Positions 16,475-25,411 of a DNA stretch of 59,615 nt are shown in pieces. The translations under genes were made by a program, and so were the position numbers. Origin of the DNA: Bacillota bacterium (GTDB lineage: Bacteria; Bacillota; Bacilli; Alicyclobacillales; SLC66); assembly GCA_021846285.1 (NCBI GenBank), contig JAJZCB010000011.1, positions 1 through 59,615 on the forward strand, read 5' to 3'. The notes under the pieces are model-generated. The model was not told the origin of the DNA. It made no database searches and saw nothing but the letters and a program-made list of their open reading frames with translations. The number at the start of each line of letters is the position of its first letter. Position 1 is the stretch's first letter.

Positions 16475-17395
16475 TTGATCTCGTATATCATTCGCCGTCT
16501 GGGCGGAGCAGTGATTGTATTGCTTGGGATCTCTATCATCACATTCGTGATTGCGTTTCTGGTGCCCGCCAATCCGGCCCGCGCCATCGTAGGGCCCCAC
16601 GCTCCAGAGGCGTTGGTGCTGCAAGTCGACAAACAGCTTGGTCTCGATCAGCCGTTGCCGATTCGATATGTGAATTATATGAACAATCTGGTGCACGGCA
16701 ATTTGGGCATGTCGTACGTGCTCGATCAACCCGTCACCAATCTCATCGAGCAACGGGTGGGCGCGACGGCTCAATTGGCGCTGGCGGCCTGGGTTCTGGA
16801 ACTTGTGATCGGCATCCCGCTCGGCATCATTTCGGCGGTTTACGACCGCAAGATCATCGACCACATCGCGAGCCTCCTGGCCCTGATCGGAATTTCTCTG
16901 CCAGTGTTTTTCGTCGGTCTGGAACTGATGTACTGGATAGGTTTTCGTCTCAACTGGCTGCCTGTGGGCGGTACGGGCGGCTTTAACTACATTATTCTTC
17001 CCGGATTGACTTACGCCATCACGGGCGCGGCCTACTATTCCAGGCTGCTGAAGGCGTCGATGCTGGACGTGCTGAGTTCGGACTATATCAGGACAGCAAA
17101 GGCGAAAGGGGCAAGCCCTGCCAGGGTCATCTTTGCGCACGCGCTGCGCAATGGGATCATCCCCGCCCTGACCTACGGCGGGATTGACATCGCGGCGCTG
17201 TTTGGCGGCGTGGTTGTCATCGAAGATGTGTTTGGCTATTCCGGACTCGGCCAGTTGGCCGTGCAGGCGATCAGTAACCTCGATGTGCCGGTCATCATGG
17301 GAACAGTGCTGTTCGCAACAGCGTTTGTCGTGCTGGTCAACGTTGTGGTGGACGTTCTGTACGGAATCGTCGATCCACGCATCACATATTCGTAG
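16475..17395 (+). CDS. oppB: Oligopeptide ABC transporter permease (OppB/DppB)
   Basis: A 306-residue permease and the partner of OppC. It starts with MISYIIRRLGGAVIVLLGIS and the first membrane helix, then the outer loop with LGLDQPLPIRYVNYMNNLVH and GNLGMSY, typical of DppB, and ends with the EAA loop DYIRTAKAKGASPARVIFAH and DVFGYSGLGQLAVQAI. The start TTG 16475 follows GGGGAGGCG; upstream in-frame codons run into oppA1 and are unlikely. It is unusual that the two permease genes are separated by the binding-protein gene. Confidence 0.94.
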   Translation: MISYIIRRLGGAVIVLLGISIITFVIAFLVPANPARAIVGPHAPEALVLQVDKQLGLDQPLPIRYVNYMNNLVHGNLGMSYVLDQPVTNLIEQRVGATAQLALAAWVLELVIGIPLGIISAVYDRKIIDHIASLLALIGISLPVFFVGLELMYWIGFRLNWLPVGGTGGFNYIILPGLTYAITGAAYYSRLLKASMLDVLSSDYIRTAKAKGASPARVIFAHALRNGIIPALTYGGIDIAALFGGVVVIEDVFGYSGLGQLAVQAISNLDVPVIMGTVLFATAFVVLVNVVVDVLYGIVDPRITYS

Positions 17396-17608
17396 ACCGC
17401 GTGGTGTGGACAACGTTCCGGGCAACACGGGTGTCGCTTTGGTAAAAGTTTCTGGAGTCTGCGGCAGGTTTTTACATGGGGTCCGTTGTGGGTTTTTTCC
17501 CCAGGCCATGTGCGGCGCATCAGTATCCGGCGACGGAGGCGCTGCGGTGTCCGCGCCTGCATTCGTTTCTCTCAGTTAACTTACAATTTACGGTTCCAGC
17601 TTCTAGTA

Positions 17609-17637
17609 TTGACTGAACGACCGTTTGGCAATACTAT
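17609..17637 (+). promoter_or_regulatory. Promoter of oppA copy 2
   Basis: TTGACT (17609-17614), a 17-base spacer, and TACTAT (17632-17637), 64 bases before the second oppA. It suggests extra, independent expression of this binding protein. Confidence 0.72.
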
Positions 17638-17701
17638 GATGATAGAATTAAAGGTTTGTGTTGTCATGCTCGTTGTTCTAATCGCAAAAGGGGGAAAACA
17701 A

Positions 17702-19366
17702 ATGAAGTCAAGTAAGTTGCGGCTGTTCGGGGTTGTCGCTTCGGTGGCCATGCTGAGCACAGCGCTTGCCGGTTGCAGCACACAGGCCGTCAGCACGCCG
17801 AAAGCCGTCAGGCAGGCGTCTGAAGGCGCACAGCCGGTGTACGGCGGCACCCTGACGATGGATCTTTCCAGTCAGTTTCCACACCTTGATCCGGCCAAAG
17901 CGTACGATACGACATCGTATGAGGCTGTGTTGCAATTCTATAATCAACTCGTGACCTACAAGGGCGCGACCAACACCCTGGTGGGCGATCTGGCGTCGTC
18001 CTGGAACATATCAAACGGCGGCAAGGTGTACACGTTCCACCTCACGAACGCGAAGTTCTGGAACGGAAACCCCGTTACGGCGCAAAGCTTTATTACCGAG
18101 TTTGAGCGCGTGCTTAACAACAACATGCAGTCGGGCGGTCAAGGCTTCATCTCCCCTCTGATTCAGGGATCCGCCGCCTTCGTGGCTGGCAAGGCGAAAA
18201 CGGTCACAGGTCTCAAGGCGCTGAACGCCCACACGCTGCAGATCACCTTGAATAACCCAAGCGCAACGTTCCTGAACGTGCTGGCGATGCCATTTTACTC
18301 GGCAGTTGATCCAGCGTACGTGAACTCGCATCCGGAATCCTATGTTGATACGCACCCGATGGGCAGCGGCCCCTTCATGCTGCAATCGTATACGGCAGGC
18401 CGGAACTACGTCCTGGTGCGCAACCCGCACTACTTCCAGAAGGGCATTCCTTATCTCAGCAAGATCGTGTTCAACATCGACAATTCTCCGTCTGCGGTGA
18501 TGTTTCACTTCGAGCAGGGCAAGACAGGCCTGATCTCGTGGAACCAGGGTGGAATTCCGTCGCAGGATTACCTGCCGCTCTCGACCAATCCGCAGTATAA
18601 CAAAGACATCGTCAAGGCCACGGAAGTGGCGATCAACTATTTGGGCCTGAACACCAAGTATGGTCCCACCGCCAATGTCGCCGTGCGCCGTGCGCTGGAG
18701 TACGCGGTCAACAAGCAGACTTTCGTGCGCATCATGGCCGGTCTCGCGATTCCCGCGAACCAGATCATTCCGCCGAGCATGCCCGCCGGGTATGAGGCAG
18801 TGCTGCCGAAGAACGCTCAGTACACGTATAATCCCACGCTGGCGAAACAACTGCTGGCCAAAGCCGGGTATCCAAAAGGATTCTCGACCACCATCTACAC
18901 GGACAACAGCAGTCCAACCGACCTGAAGTTCGCGGAAGCGGCCCAGCAGATGTTTGCCCAGATCGGCGTTCACGCGAGCGTGAACCAGACATCCTGGAAC
19001 ACCTTCCTGACCAACAACGAGGCTGGCAAGCAAAATATATTTACCTTGGCGTGGATCGAGGATTTCCCGGATCCGTCCGACTTCCTCAACACACTGTTCA
19101 ACAGCAATGAAGCGCCCGTGAACAACTCGACGAACTACAGCAATCCGCAGGTGGACGCGCTGCTGAACAAAGGCGCGGTGATGCCGGCCGGCGTCGCCCG
19201 CGACAATGTATACAAGCAGGCGCAAAACATCATCATGTCACAGGCGGCGTGGATTCCGCTGGTGTATCCGGTGTATGCGGCCGCTGTGCAACCGTGGGTC
19301 AAAGGGTTCTACATCAACCCGAACCTCACGGATCCGCTGCAAGCCATGTGGATCGTCAAGCACTGA
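17702..19366 (+). CDS. oppA: Peptide-binding lipoprotein OppA (copy 2)
   Basis: A 554-residue lipoprotein with the lipobox LAGC at Cys25, closely similar to copy 1 over its full length, including the start MKSSKLRLFGVVAS, the family block KVYTFHLTNAKFWNGNPVTA and the end PNLTDPLQAMWIVKH. Differences cluster in loops, so peptide preference may differ. ATG 17702 follows AAAGGGGGAAAA; an in-frame open stretch runs further upstream but includes the promoter and is not coding. It has its own promoter at 17609. A GC-rich hairpin follows at 19414. A copy with its own promoter would give the usual excess of binding protein over permease. Confidence 0.94.
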   Translation: MKSSKLRLFGVVASVAMLSTALAGCSTQAVSTPKAVRQASEGAQPVYGGTLTMDLSSQFPHLDPAKAYDTTSYEAVLQFYNQLVTYKGATNTLVGDLASSWNISNGGKVYTFHLTNAKFWNGNPVTAQSFITEFERVLNNNMQSGGQGFISPLIQGSAAFVAGKAKTVTGLKALNAHTLQITLNNPSATFLNVLAMPFYSAVDPAYVNSHPESYVDTHPMGSGPFMLQSYTAGRNYVLVRNPHYFQKGIPYLSKIVFNIDNSPSAVMFHFEQGKTGLISWNQGGIPSQDYLPLSTNPQYNKDIVKATEVAINYLGLNTKYGPTANVAVRRALEYAVNKQTFVRIMAGLAIPANQIIPPSMPAGYEAVLPKNAQYTYNPTLAKQLLAKAGYPKGFSTTIYTDNSSPTDLKFAEAAQQMFAQIGVHASVNQTSWNTFLTNNEAGKQNIFTLAWIEDFPDPSDFLNTLFNSNEAPVNNSTNYSNPQVDALLNKGAVMPAGVARDNVYKQAQNIIMSQAAWIPLVYPVYAAAVQPWVKGFYINPNLTDPLQAMWIVKH

Positions 19367-19413
19367 TGCGGTTTTTCGGACGGCTCTGAGGGCGGTCTGA
19401 ACAGCACGAAAGC

Positions 19414-19449
19414 GTGGCGCGGATCAGAGTGTTCTCTGGTCCGCGCCAC
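19414..19449. terminator. GC-rich hairpin between oppA2 and argS
   Basis: GTGGCGCGGATCAGAG (19414-19429) pairs with CTCTGGTCCGCGCCAC (19434-19449) over a 4-base loop, with one internal mismatch. It lies between two convergent genes and could serve both strands; no long T stretch is present. Confidence 0.6.
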
Positions 19450-19472
19450 TGTCATGACTGCCGATGCGGCGC

Positions 19473-21320
19473 CTAGAGTTGTGCCGGGTGGCCAATCCCA
19501 AGCAATTGCAGCGATGCCCTGATGGTGAGTCGCGTAGCGTCGGTCAGCGCCAGCCGAAGGGTGCGGGTGCTTCCTTGCGACGTCAGAATCGGACAGTCAT
19601 GGTAAAACCGATTGAATGCCTGACAGATGTCAAGCACCTGTTTGGCGATGAGAGACGGATCGGCTTCCGCGCTGGCGCGCTGTCGCACTCCGGAAAACTG
19701 GCTGACCTGCTTGGCCAGTTCCCATGACACATCATCCAGAGTCGCATCGTCGAAAGCCCTGCCCGTGGAGACGCCGTCCAGGCCTTCCTCCAAAGCTTCG
19801 TCCAGAGCCTTGTTGCTCGATGGTTCTTCGCCACTGGCGACTCCACGAGTCTTATCTGTCCATTCATTCGCCAGCAGTTCACTCCACGTTGCAACCGCGG
19901 CCGGATTCGATTCGCCGGGGTCCAAAAGGCCCGCCTTTCGCAGTACGGAGCACGCGCGCGCGTGGGTGTACTGCACGTAGGGGCCTGTCTCTCCGTCGAA
20001 GGCCACCGCCTGGTCCATGGCGAATTCGATGTCGTGGAGCCGGTTTGTTTTCAGGTCGTTAAAGATGACGGCGCCAACGCCAATGGCTTTGGCTACTTCC
20101 TCGGCGTTCGTCAGGTCGGGACTCTTCTGCGCGATAATGGTCTTTGCGCGGGAAATGGCTTCATCGAGAACGTCCTGCAAACGGACTATGTGTCCTTTGC
20201 GGGTGGACATCTTTTTGCCGCCGATCGTCATCATCCCAAAAGCCACATGCGAGCACTGCGCCGCAAATTCGTATCCCATGCGTTCGAGGACGGCAAAGAG
20301 CTGTTTAAAATGCAGCCGTTGCTCCCCACCCACGACATAGGTCAGGCGGTTTGCGCCAAGCACTTTATGTCGATAGAGCGCAGCGGCCAGATCCCGCGTT
20401 GCGTAGAGGGTTGCGCCGTCTGATTTGCGAATCAGGCACGGGGGGAGATCCAATGGCTCCAGCGACACGACTTCAGCGCCCTCACTGCGCGTCAGCAATC
20501 CCTTTGCCCTCAGTTCGTCAACCACCGCATCCATCTTGTCATTATAAAAACTTTCGCCAAGTACATGGGTGAACCGGGTGCCAAGCAGTTCAAACGTGCG
20601 GTTGAAGTCCTCCAGACTGACATCGACTATCCACTGCCACAGCGCCGTTTCCTCTGGCTCACCATCTTCCAGACGTTTAAATGCGGCGCGGCCCTCTGCT
20701 TCCAGTTCTGGGCTTGTCTTTTCCTCCTCGTGAAAACGCACGTAGAGGCTGTTCAGTTCCTGGATCGGATTGGCCCGAACTTGATCCGGATCGCCATAAC
20801 GGTGATAGGCAACCATGATTTTGCCAAACTGAGTGCCCCAATCACCGATGTGATTGATCCGCAGTGTAGTGAATCCGTCCGACTCAAACAGGTTTGCCAG
20901 GGCAGTTCCGATGATGGTGGATCGCAGATGCCCCATGCCAAACGGTTTGGCGATATTCGGAGACGAGAGGTCAATGGCAACCGTTCGGCCCTTGCCGCTG
21001 TCACTCGTAAAAAACGCATCGTCTCGCTCGATCGCCTGCAACCAGAGTGAATACGCAAGGTTACGCCGCAAACGCATGTTCACGTAGGGTCCGATCGCTT
21101 CCGCACCCTGCAGGAGGTCACTGAAAGCGATGCGTGACGCCAGATCCTTGGCGATCGCCTGGGGCGCCTGGCGCAGTTCCTTGGCCAGGCGAAAGCAGGG
21201 CAGCGCGAGATCGCCCATGGCGGAGTCCGGGGGTATCTCCAGCCAGTCTTCCAATACGGTCTGGCTTACCGGCAGATGACCGGCAAGTTCCCTTGCCATG
21301 ATGCCTTTAATGCGGTGCAC
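19473..21320 (-). CDS. argS: Arginyl-tRNA synthetase
   Basis: A 615-residue class I aminoacyl-tRNA synthetase that charges tRNA-Arg. The catalytic HIGH-type motif appears as SSPNIAKPFGMGHLRST (GMGH), the KMSK-type as KKMSTRKGHIV, and the Arg-specific N-terminal (Add-1) domain precedes them. The C-terminal DALR anticodon domain includes YTHARACSVLRKAG and ends in LLGIGHPAQL. Before the last helices the protein carries an acidic, non-conserved stretch (about residues 485-530, EEPSSNKALDEALEEGLDG), longer than in many relatives. The start GTG at 21320 follows GAAGGGG; an ATG seven codons later is possible. A promoter lies at 21355-21383 on the same strand. Confidence 0.95.
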   Translation of the reverse strand: MHRIKGIMARELAGHLPVSQTVLEDWLEIPPDSAMGDLALPCFRLAKELRQAPQAIAKDLASRIAFSDLLQGAEAIGPYVNMRLRRNLAYSLWLQAIERDDAFFTSDSGKGRTVAIDLSSPNIAKPFGMGHLRSTIIGTALANLFESDGFTTLRINHIGDWGTQFGKIMVAYHRYGDPDQVRANPIQELNSLYVRFHEEEKTSPELEAEGRAAFKRLEDGEPEETALWQWIVDVSLEDFNRTFELLGTRFTHVLGESFYNDKMDAVVDELRAKGLLTRSEGAEVVSLEPLDLPPCLIRKSDGATLYATRDLAAALYRHKVLGANRLTYVVGGEQRLHFKQLFAVLERMGYEFAAQCSHVAFGMMTIGGKKMSTRKGHIVRLQDVLDEAISRAKTIIAQKSPDLTNAEEVAKAIGVGAVIFNDLKTNRLHDIEFAMDQAVAFDGETGPYVQYTHARACSVLRKAGLLDPGESNPAAVATWSELLANEWTDKTRGVASGEEPSSNKALDEALEEGLDGVSTGRAFDDATLDDVSWELAKQVSQFSGVRQRASAEADPSLIAKQVLDICQAFNRFYHDCPILTSQGSTRTLRLALTDATRLTIRASLQLLGIGHPAQL

Positions 21321-21354
21321 TGTCTGTCAGCCCCTTCGTGGTAAAGTATTCATT

Positions 21355-21383
21355 ATTATAGACAAATAGCGCAGAATCGGCAA
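21355..21383 (-). promoter_or_regulatory. Promoter of argS
   Basis: On the minus strand TTGCCG (21383-21378), a 17-base spacer and a perfect TATAAT (21360-21355), 35 bases before the argS start. It lies back to back with the promoter at 21415. Confidence 0.78.
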
Positions 21384-21414
21384 TTTGCGGCATGGTCCGC
21401 TCTGTCGCCGAGGC

Positions 21415-21443
21415 ATGACACTGCCAATCGGCTATGCTATACT
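21415..21443 (+). promoter_or_regulatory. Promoter of the TPR protein gene
   Basis: ATGACA (21415-21420), a 17-base spacer and TATACT (21438-21443), with the gene start 52 bases further on. Confidence 0.7.
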
Positions 21444-21495
21444 GCGCTTATACCTGCTTGCGCAGGCTCCCAGGAAACCAGTGAGGAGGTACTTC

Positions 21496-23184
21496 ATGGA
21501 TAGACGGGAGAAAGGCTCGACAAAGGTATTGCAGTTTCAGCCAGACGCCGCATTCTTCTTTGAACGAGGGGTCCGTTTTTTGAACAGACACGATTTGTCC
21601 CGTGCGCTTCATTCCTTTGAGCGCGCGGTTGAATGCGAACCATCCAATGCGGTGAATCACTGTAATCTTGCTGGTGTGCTGTCGGAACTGGGCGATTTCG
21701 AGAAGTCGAATGAAGTGCTGCAGGGCGTACTGACGGACATTGCGCCGGATATGGCGGAATGCTACTTTTATATGGCCAACAATTATGCCAACCTTGGGGA
21801 ATATGAGTTAGCGGAAGCGCACGTGGTAAAGTATCTGGAAGTGGACCCGACTGGCGAGTTTGCGCCGGATGCGGATGAAATGCTGGATGTCCTGATTCAT
21901 GAGTATGGCGGCGGTGAGATCTTGCGCCAGAGTCGTCGCAAGCAACTCGAGTCCAACCGTGAACGGGACGTCGCGCGCGGCATGCTCGAGGAAGGCAAGT
22001 TTCACGAAGCGAGTCTGATGCTTGAAAAAGAGATCGAACGGCAACCGGAGGCCACTGCGGCCAGAAACAATCTCGCCCTGGCGAAGTACTATCTGGGGCA
22101 TATGGAAGAAGCGGTGGCCATCACGCGCCAGGTGCTTGAACTGGAGCCGCGCAACATCCACGCCTTATGCAACCTGGCTGTGTTTATCCGCCATCAGGGA
22201 CGCGATCACGAAGAGTATAAGCAACTCATTGGACTATTGCGCAAGCTGATGCCGCTGCAATTTGATCAGGGCTACAAACTGGCCACAACGCTCGGCATTC
22301 TGGGAGAACACAAGGCCGCCTACCGCGTCTTTTTGCAACTGGTCCAGTTTGGGGATCGGCATGATCCGTCATTGTATTTTGCTCTTTGCGCCGCCAGCGC
22401 CAACATGAATCGGTCAAAGCGCGCCAGACAATGGCTGCTTGAGGTGCAGGCTCTGGATCCGGAGAGCGGGATTGCGGACTATTATCTCGAAGAGTTGGAG
22501 CGCGCCATGGCCAAGGGTAACCGGATGTTTTTCAGTTACAGCTACCAGTTGCCGTTCCATCTGCGAGCACACGGCGGAGGATCCGCCAAGACGTCCGGAC
22601 TCGCCAAGCTGGGCGCCTGGGCCAAAGATCCCGCTGTTCGGTCATCGGTGTATTTTGCGTTGTTTCGGGGACCGCGACCCACGAAACGGGAGGCTCTTCA
22701 GGCTTTGGCTGTTCTCAATGACGCCGAGTCCCTGCATATTTTGAAAGAGTTTGTCCGGGACCCGACGCAAAGCGATGATCTGGTGTGGAATGGTGTGTTT
22801 GTCCTGCAACTGATGCGGGTGACAGGGCCTGTGGAGGTCCAACTGACTGGGGAACTCAGAGTGATTGATCTGCCAACCCGCGACAGCCGCATGCTGGCAT
22901 GGAATCCGACGTTTGAGGCGATCCTGCGCGACGTTCAGACAGCGCTTGCTTCTCGCGACCCGGATCTGGCAGACATGGCCTATGATATTTGGTTGCGTTA
23001 TCTCATGTTCTCCTATGCAGATCTCCCGAAGATCGTGAAGCGCAGTGTATGGTCGGCGGCTCTCGAATATGTGGCCCGGCGCACCGCAGGGCGCACGGAA
23101 CCACAGGCTGTTGTGGCAAGACGCTACGACGTGTCGGTCAAGGCGCTGGCAAAAGCGGCGCAGGCAATCACGCTCACACTCTGA
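21496..23184 (+). CDS. Tetratricopeptide-repeat protein of unknown function
   Basis: A 562-residue, probably cytoplasmic protein without signal peptide. The first half holds several TPR units (for example LSRALHSFERAVECEPSNAV, AVNHCNLAGVLSELGDFEKS, ECYFYMANNYANLGEYELA and ATAARNNLALAKYYLGHMEE), suited to protein-protein contacts. The second half (after about residue 330) lacks clear repeats and reads like an all-helical region. Bacillales genomes encode similar TPR proteins but I cannot assign a pathway. The start ATG 21496 follows GAGGAGG; the in-frame stretch before it contains the promoter. The gene stands alone, divergent from argS and followed by the composite repeat B. Confidence 0.8.
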   Translation: MDRREKGSTKVLQFQPDAAFFFERGVRFLNRHDLSRALHSFERAVECEPSNAVNHCNLAGVLSELGDFEKSNEVLQGVLTDIAPDMAECYFYMANNYANLGEYELAEAHVVKYLEVDPTGEFAPDADEMLDVLIHEYGGGEILRQSRRKQLESNRERDVARGMLEEGKFHEASLMLEKEIERQPEATAARNNLALAKYYLGHMEEAVAITRQVLELEPRNIHALCNLAVFIRHQGRDHEEYKQLIGLLRKLMPLQFDQGYKLATTLGILGEHKAAYRVFLQLVQFGDRHDPSLYFALCAASANMNRSKRARQWLLEVQALDPESGIADYYLEELERAMAKGNRMFFSYSYQLPFHLRAHGGGSAKTSGLAKLGAWAKDPAVRSSVYFALFRGPRPTKREALQALAVLNDAESLHILKEFVRDPTQSDDLVWNGVFVLQLMRVTGPVEVQLTGELRVIDLPTRDSRMLAWNPTFEAILRDVQTALASRDPDLADMAYDIWLRYLMFSYADLPKIVKRSVWSAALEYVARRTAGRTEPQAVVARRYDVSVKALAKAAQAITLTL

Positions 23185-23223
23185 AGCGAAACACCTCGAC
23201 CAGCCTGGATGTATGGGATAGAC

Positions 23224-23425
23224 CGCATGGCGCTACGCGTCGCCATCAGGGAAAGCCCGCTCGTAAGGATTCCTATGCTGTGCCCGTCGCGAGTTCGGCG
23301 CAGCCGTGTCTGAGCAGGGGCACAGCATAGGAATCCGGTCGGCAGGAACATTTTCCGGGATAGACTTCCATGGCGCTTCGCGCCACCAACAACCGGGAGG
23401 AAAATACGCCTGCGGCGATTTTCAG
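23224..23425. repeat. Composite palindromic repeat, copy B
   Basis: The main hairpin has perfect 19-base arms at 23267-23285 (GGATTCCTATGCTGTGCCC) and 23318-23336, with a loop holding CGAGTTCGGCGCAGCCGTGT. A second module (23358-23423) is shared with copy C: GATAGAC, then the mini-hairpin GGCGCTTCGCGCC, CACCAACAACCGGGAGG, and a stem GAAAAT/ATTTTC around CGCCTGCGGCG. A small palindrome ATGGCG/CGCCAT (about 23227-23246) precedes the main hairpin. The whole fills most of the 274-base gap between the TPR gene and selB. Confidence 0.85.
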
Positions 23426-23458
23426 GATATATCCTCGCAAAGGACGGGTGTTGACGAC

Positions 23459-25357
23459 GTGGATTTTGTCATTGTGGGAACCGCGGGGCACATCGACCAT
23501 GGCAAAACGGCTCTGGTCAAGGCGCTGACGGGCACTGATACAGATCGTACACGTGAGGAGCGGGAGCGCGGCATTTCCATCGAGTTGGGATTTGCCCCCC
23601 TTGTGCTGGGCAACGGCCGACGTCTCGGGGTTGTCGATGTGCCAGGGCATGAACGTTTTATCCGCAACATGCTTGCAGGAGCGGGCGGGGTAGATCTGAT
23701 CCTTCTGGTGATCGATGCGCGGGAAGGCGTCATGCCACAAACAAAGGAACACCTGGCGATTTTGCAGATGCTTGATGTATCCAGCGGCATTGTCGTGATC
23801 ACCAAGATCGACTTGGTGGACGCTGAGTGGCTCGAACTGGTGCGTGAAGAAGTGTCGGCAGAACTGCAGGGTACGTTTTTGGCTGATGCGGCGATGGTCA
23901 ATGTGTCAGTTGTCACTGGATCCGGCATTGAGGAACTCAAAGCCGTCATTGAAGATATGTTGCCCCTGGTTCGCCGCAAGCCGCGTACGGGTCCTTTGCG
24001 TTTGCCCGTTGACAGGGTATTCTCGGTTCCCGGGTTTGGCACCGTTGTGACGGGAACGGTCTGGCGCGGTGTTGTGTCTGTCGGAGACATCCTCCAGGTG
24101 TGGCCTGGTGGAGAGACTGCCCGGGTCCGTTCCGTTCAGGTACATGGGGAGTCGGTGGGTACGGCGGTGGCCGGTCAGCGCGCTGCAGTGGCTCTTGCGG
24201 GCGCCAAGGCGGAGGTGCGGCGCGGAATGACTTTGAGCGCTCCCGGCGCACTCAGTTCCACCACGCTGCTCGACGCGCGGGTTCGGGTACTGCCTGACGC
24301 TCCGTTTGCGCTGTCCCATCGCCTGCGGGTTCGGTTGTACACAGGTACGGCAGAGGTCATTGGGCGAGTGCTCCTGCTTGCCGGCGCGCAAATCGCCTCC
24401 GGTGATGACGCGCTGGTGCAACTGAGCCTGGAACAGCCGATTGCGGTAGAAGCGCGCGACCATTTTGTCCTGCGCAGTTATTCGCCCATGCATACCATTG
24501 GCGGCGGTCGAGTGATCGACCCCCATCCAGGGCGCAACCACCGCCGCCATAGTCCTGCGGTTCTCGAACAATTGCGGCGTAAGGAGAATGGAACGCCCGC
24601 TGAACGGACCCTCGACGCTCTCACAGTGAGACCGGGTGCGAGCGCCCATGACCTGGCTGCCATGGTGGGCGAAGCGAAGGAGACCATCGAACTGGCGCTT
24701 CAGGATCTCATTGCCTCTGGCGCCGCCATGTATGTCGGTCAACCGCCCGTAGTGACGTCTTGGCACACAGTTCGGTTGTGGAAGGAAGGCATTCGACGAA
24801 CTGTCGACGACTATTATCAGAAAAATAAATATGATGTATGGGTGCCCAGATCAGTGGTTCAGAATGCTTTGAAGGCTCTTGGCGCGGATGCGCGGTTGGC
24901 CGAAGCGGTTATCGCGGATGCGGCTCACAATGACGATCTGGAGATTCAGACTGATCGCGTTCGCACCAAGGACCGCCACATCGCATTATCCTCCCCTGAA
25001 CAGGAAGTCAAGGCGAAAGTCGAACAGGCATTCAGAGAACATCCCTTCGCTCCGCCCGGTCTGTCGGAAATGGACGGGTGGTTCAAGGGCCGGGAACGTA
25101 TGGTGCGCAATATTCTTCATCTGCTGATCCAGGAAGACGCGATCATCGCGATAGGCCCTGACATGTATGCCAGCGCCCATGCTGTCACCAGGTCTGTCGA
25201 AGTGGCCCAGCAACTTGACGCGGAACAGGGCGGTTTTGCCGTTGCGGATTTCCGGGACCGAATCGGGACAAGCCGCAAATTCGCCGTTGCTGTTCTGGAA
25301 TATCTCGATCGCCAAAAAATCACACGGCGCAACGGAGACTCGCGAGAGTGTCTCTAA
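23459..25357 (+). CDS. selB: Selenocysteine-specific elongation factor SelB
   Basis: A 632-residue translation factor that brings selenocysteyl-tRNA to UGA codons marked by a SECIS hairpin. The GTPase domain shows G1 [17 protein letters not shown], the switch stretch with [14 protein letters not shown]3 [14 protein letters not shown] and G4 TKIDLVD, all in the SelB style. Domains II-III follow ([15 protein letters not shown]). The last 230 residues form the winged-helix repeats that bind the SECIS RNA. GTG 23459 is chosen as start because the protein begins at its usual position there and the upstream sequence is repeat DNA. The stop is 54 bases before aroA. selA, selC and selD are not in the window. 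Confidence 0.92.
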   Translation: MDFVIVGTAGHIDHGKTALVKALTGTDTDRTREERERGISIELGFAPLVLGNGRRLGVVDVPGHERFIRNMLAGAGGVDLILLVIDAREGVMPQTKEHLAILQMLDVSSGIVVITKIDLVDAEWLELVREEVSAELQGTFLADAAMVNVSVVTGSGIEELKAVIEDMLPLVRRKPRTGPLRLPVDRVFSVPGFGTVVTGTVWRGVVSVGDILQVWPGGETARVRSVQVHGESVGTAVAGQRAAVALAGAKAEVRRGMTLSAPGALSSTTLLDARVRVLPDAPFALSHRLRVRLYTGTAEVIGRVLLLAGAQIASGDDALVQLSLEQPIAVEARDHFVLRSYSPMHTIGGGRVIDPHPGRNHRRHSPAVLEQLRRKENGTPAERTLDALTVRPGASAHDLAAMVGEAKETIELALQDLIASGAAMYVGQPPVVTSWHTVRLWKEGIRRTVDDYYQKNKYDVWVPRSVVQNALKALGADARLAEAVIADAAHNDDLEIQTDRVRTKDRHIALSSPEQEVKAKVEQAFREHPFAPPGLSEMDGWFKGRERMVRNILHLLIQEDAIIAIGPDMYASAHAVTRSVEVAQQLDAEQGGFAVADFRDRIGTSRKFAVAVLEYLDRQKITRRNGDSRECL

Positions 25358-25411
25358 AAGGCTCTCATGTCTGAGTTTTGCGCGGAAACACGAGAGAGGA
25401 TGTTCCCCCAG

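Noticed and set aside
14770-16632. Open frame of about 620 codons on the minus strand over oppA1
   Set aside because: It is the antisense shadow of a GC-rich gene; a similar one of about 404 codons covers oppA2. No ribosome site, no family, and the plus-strand genes are certain.
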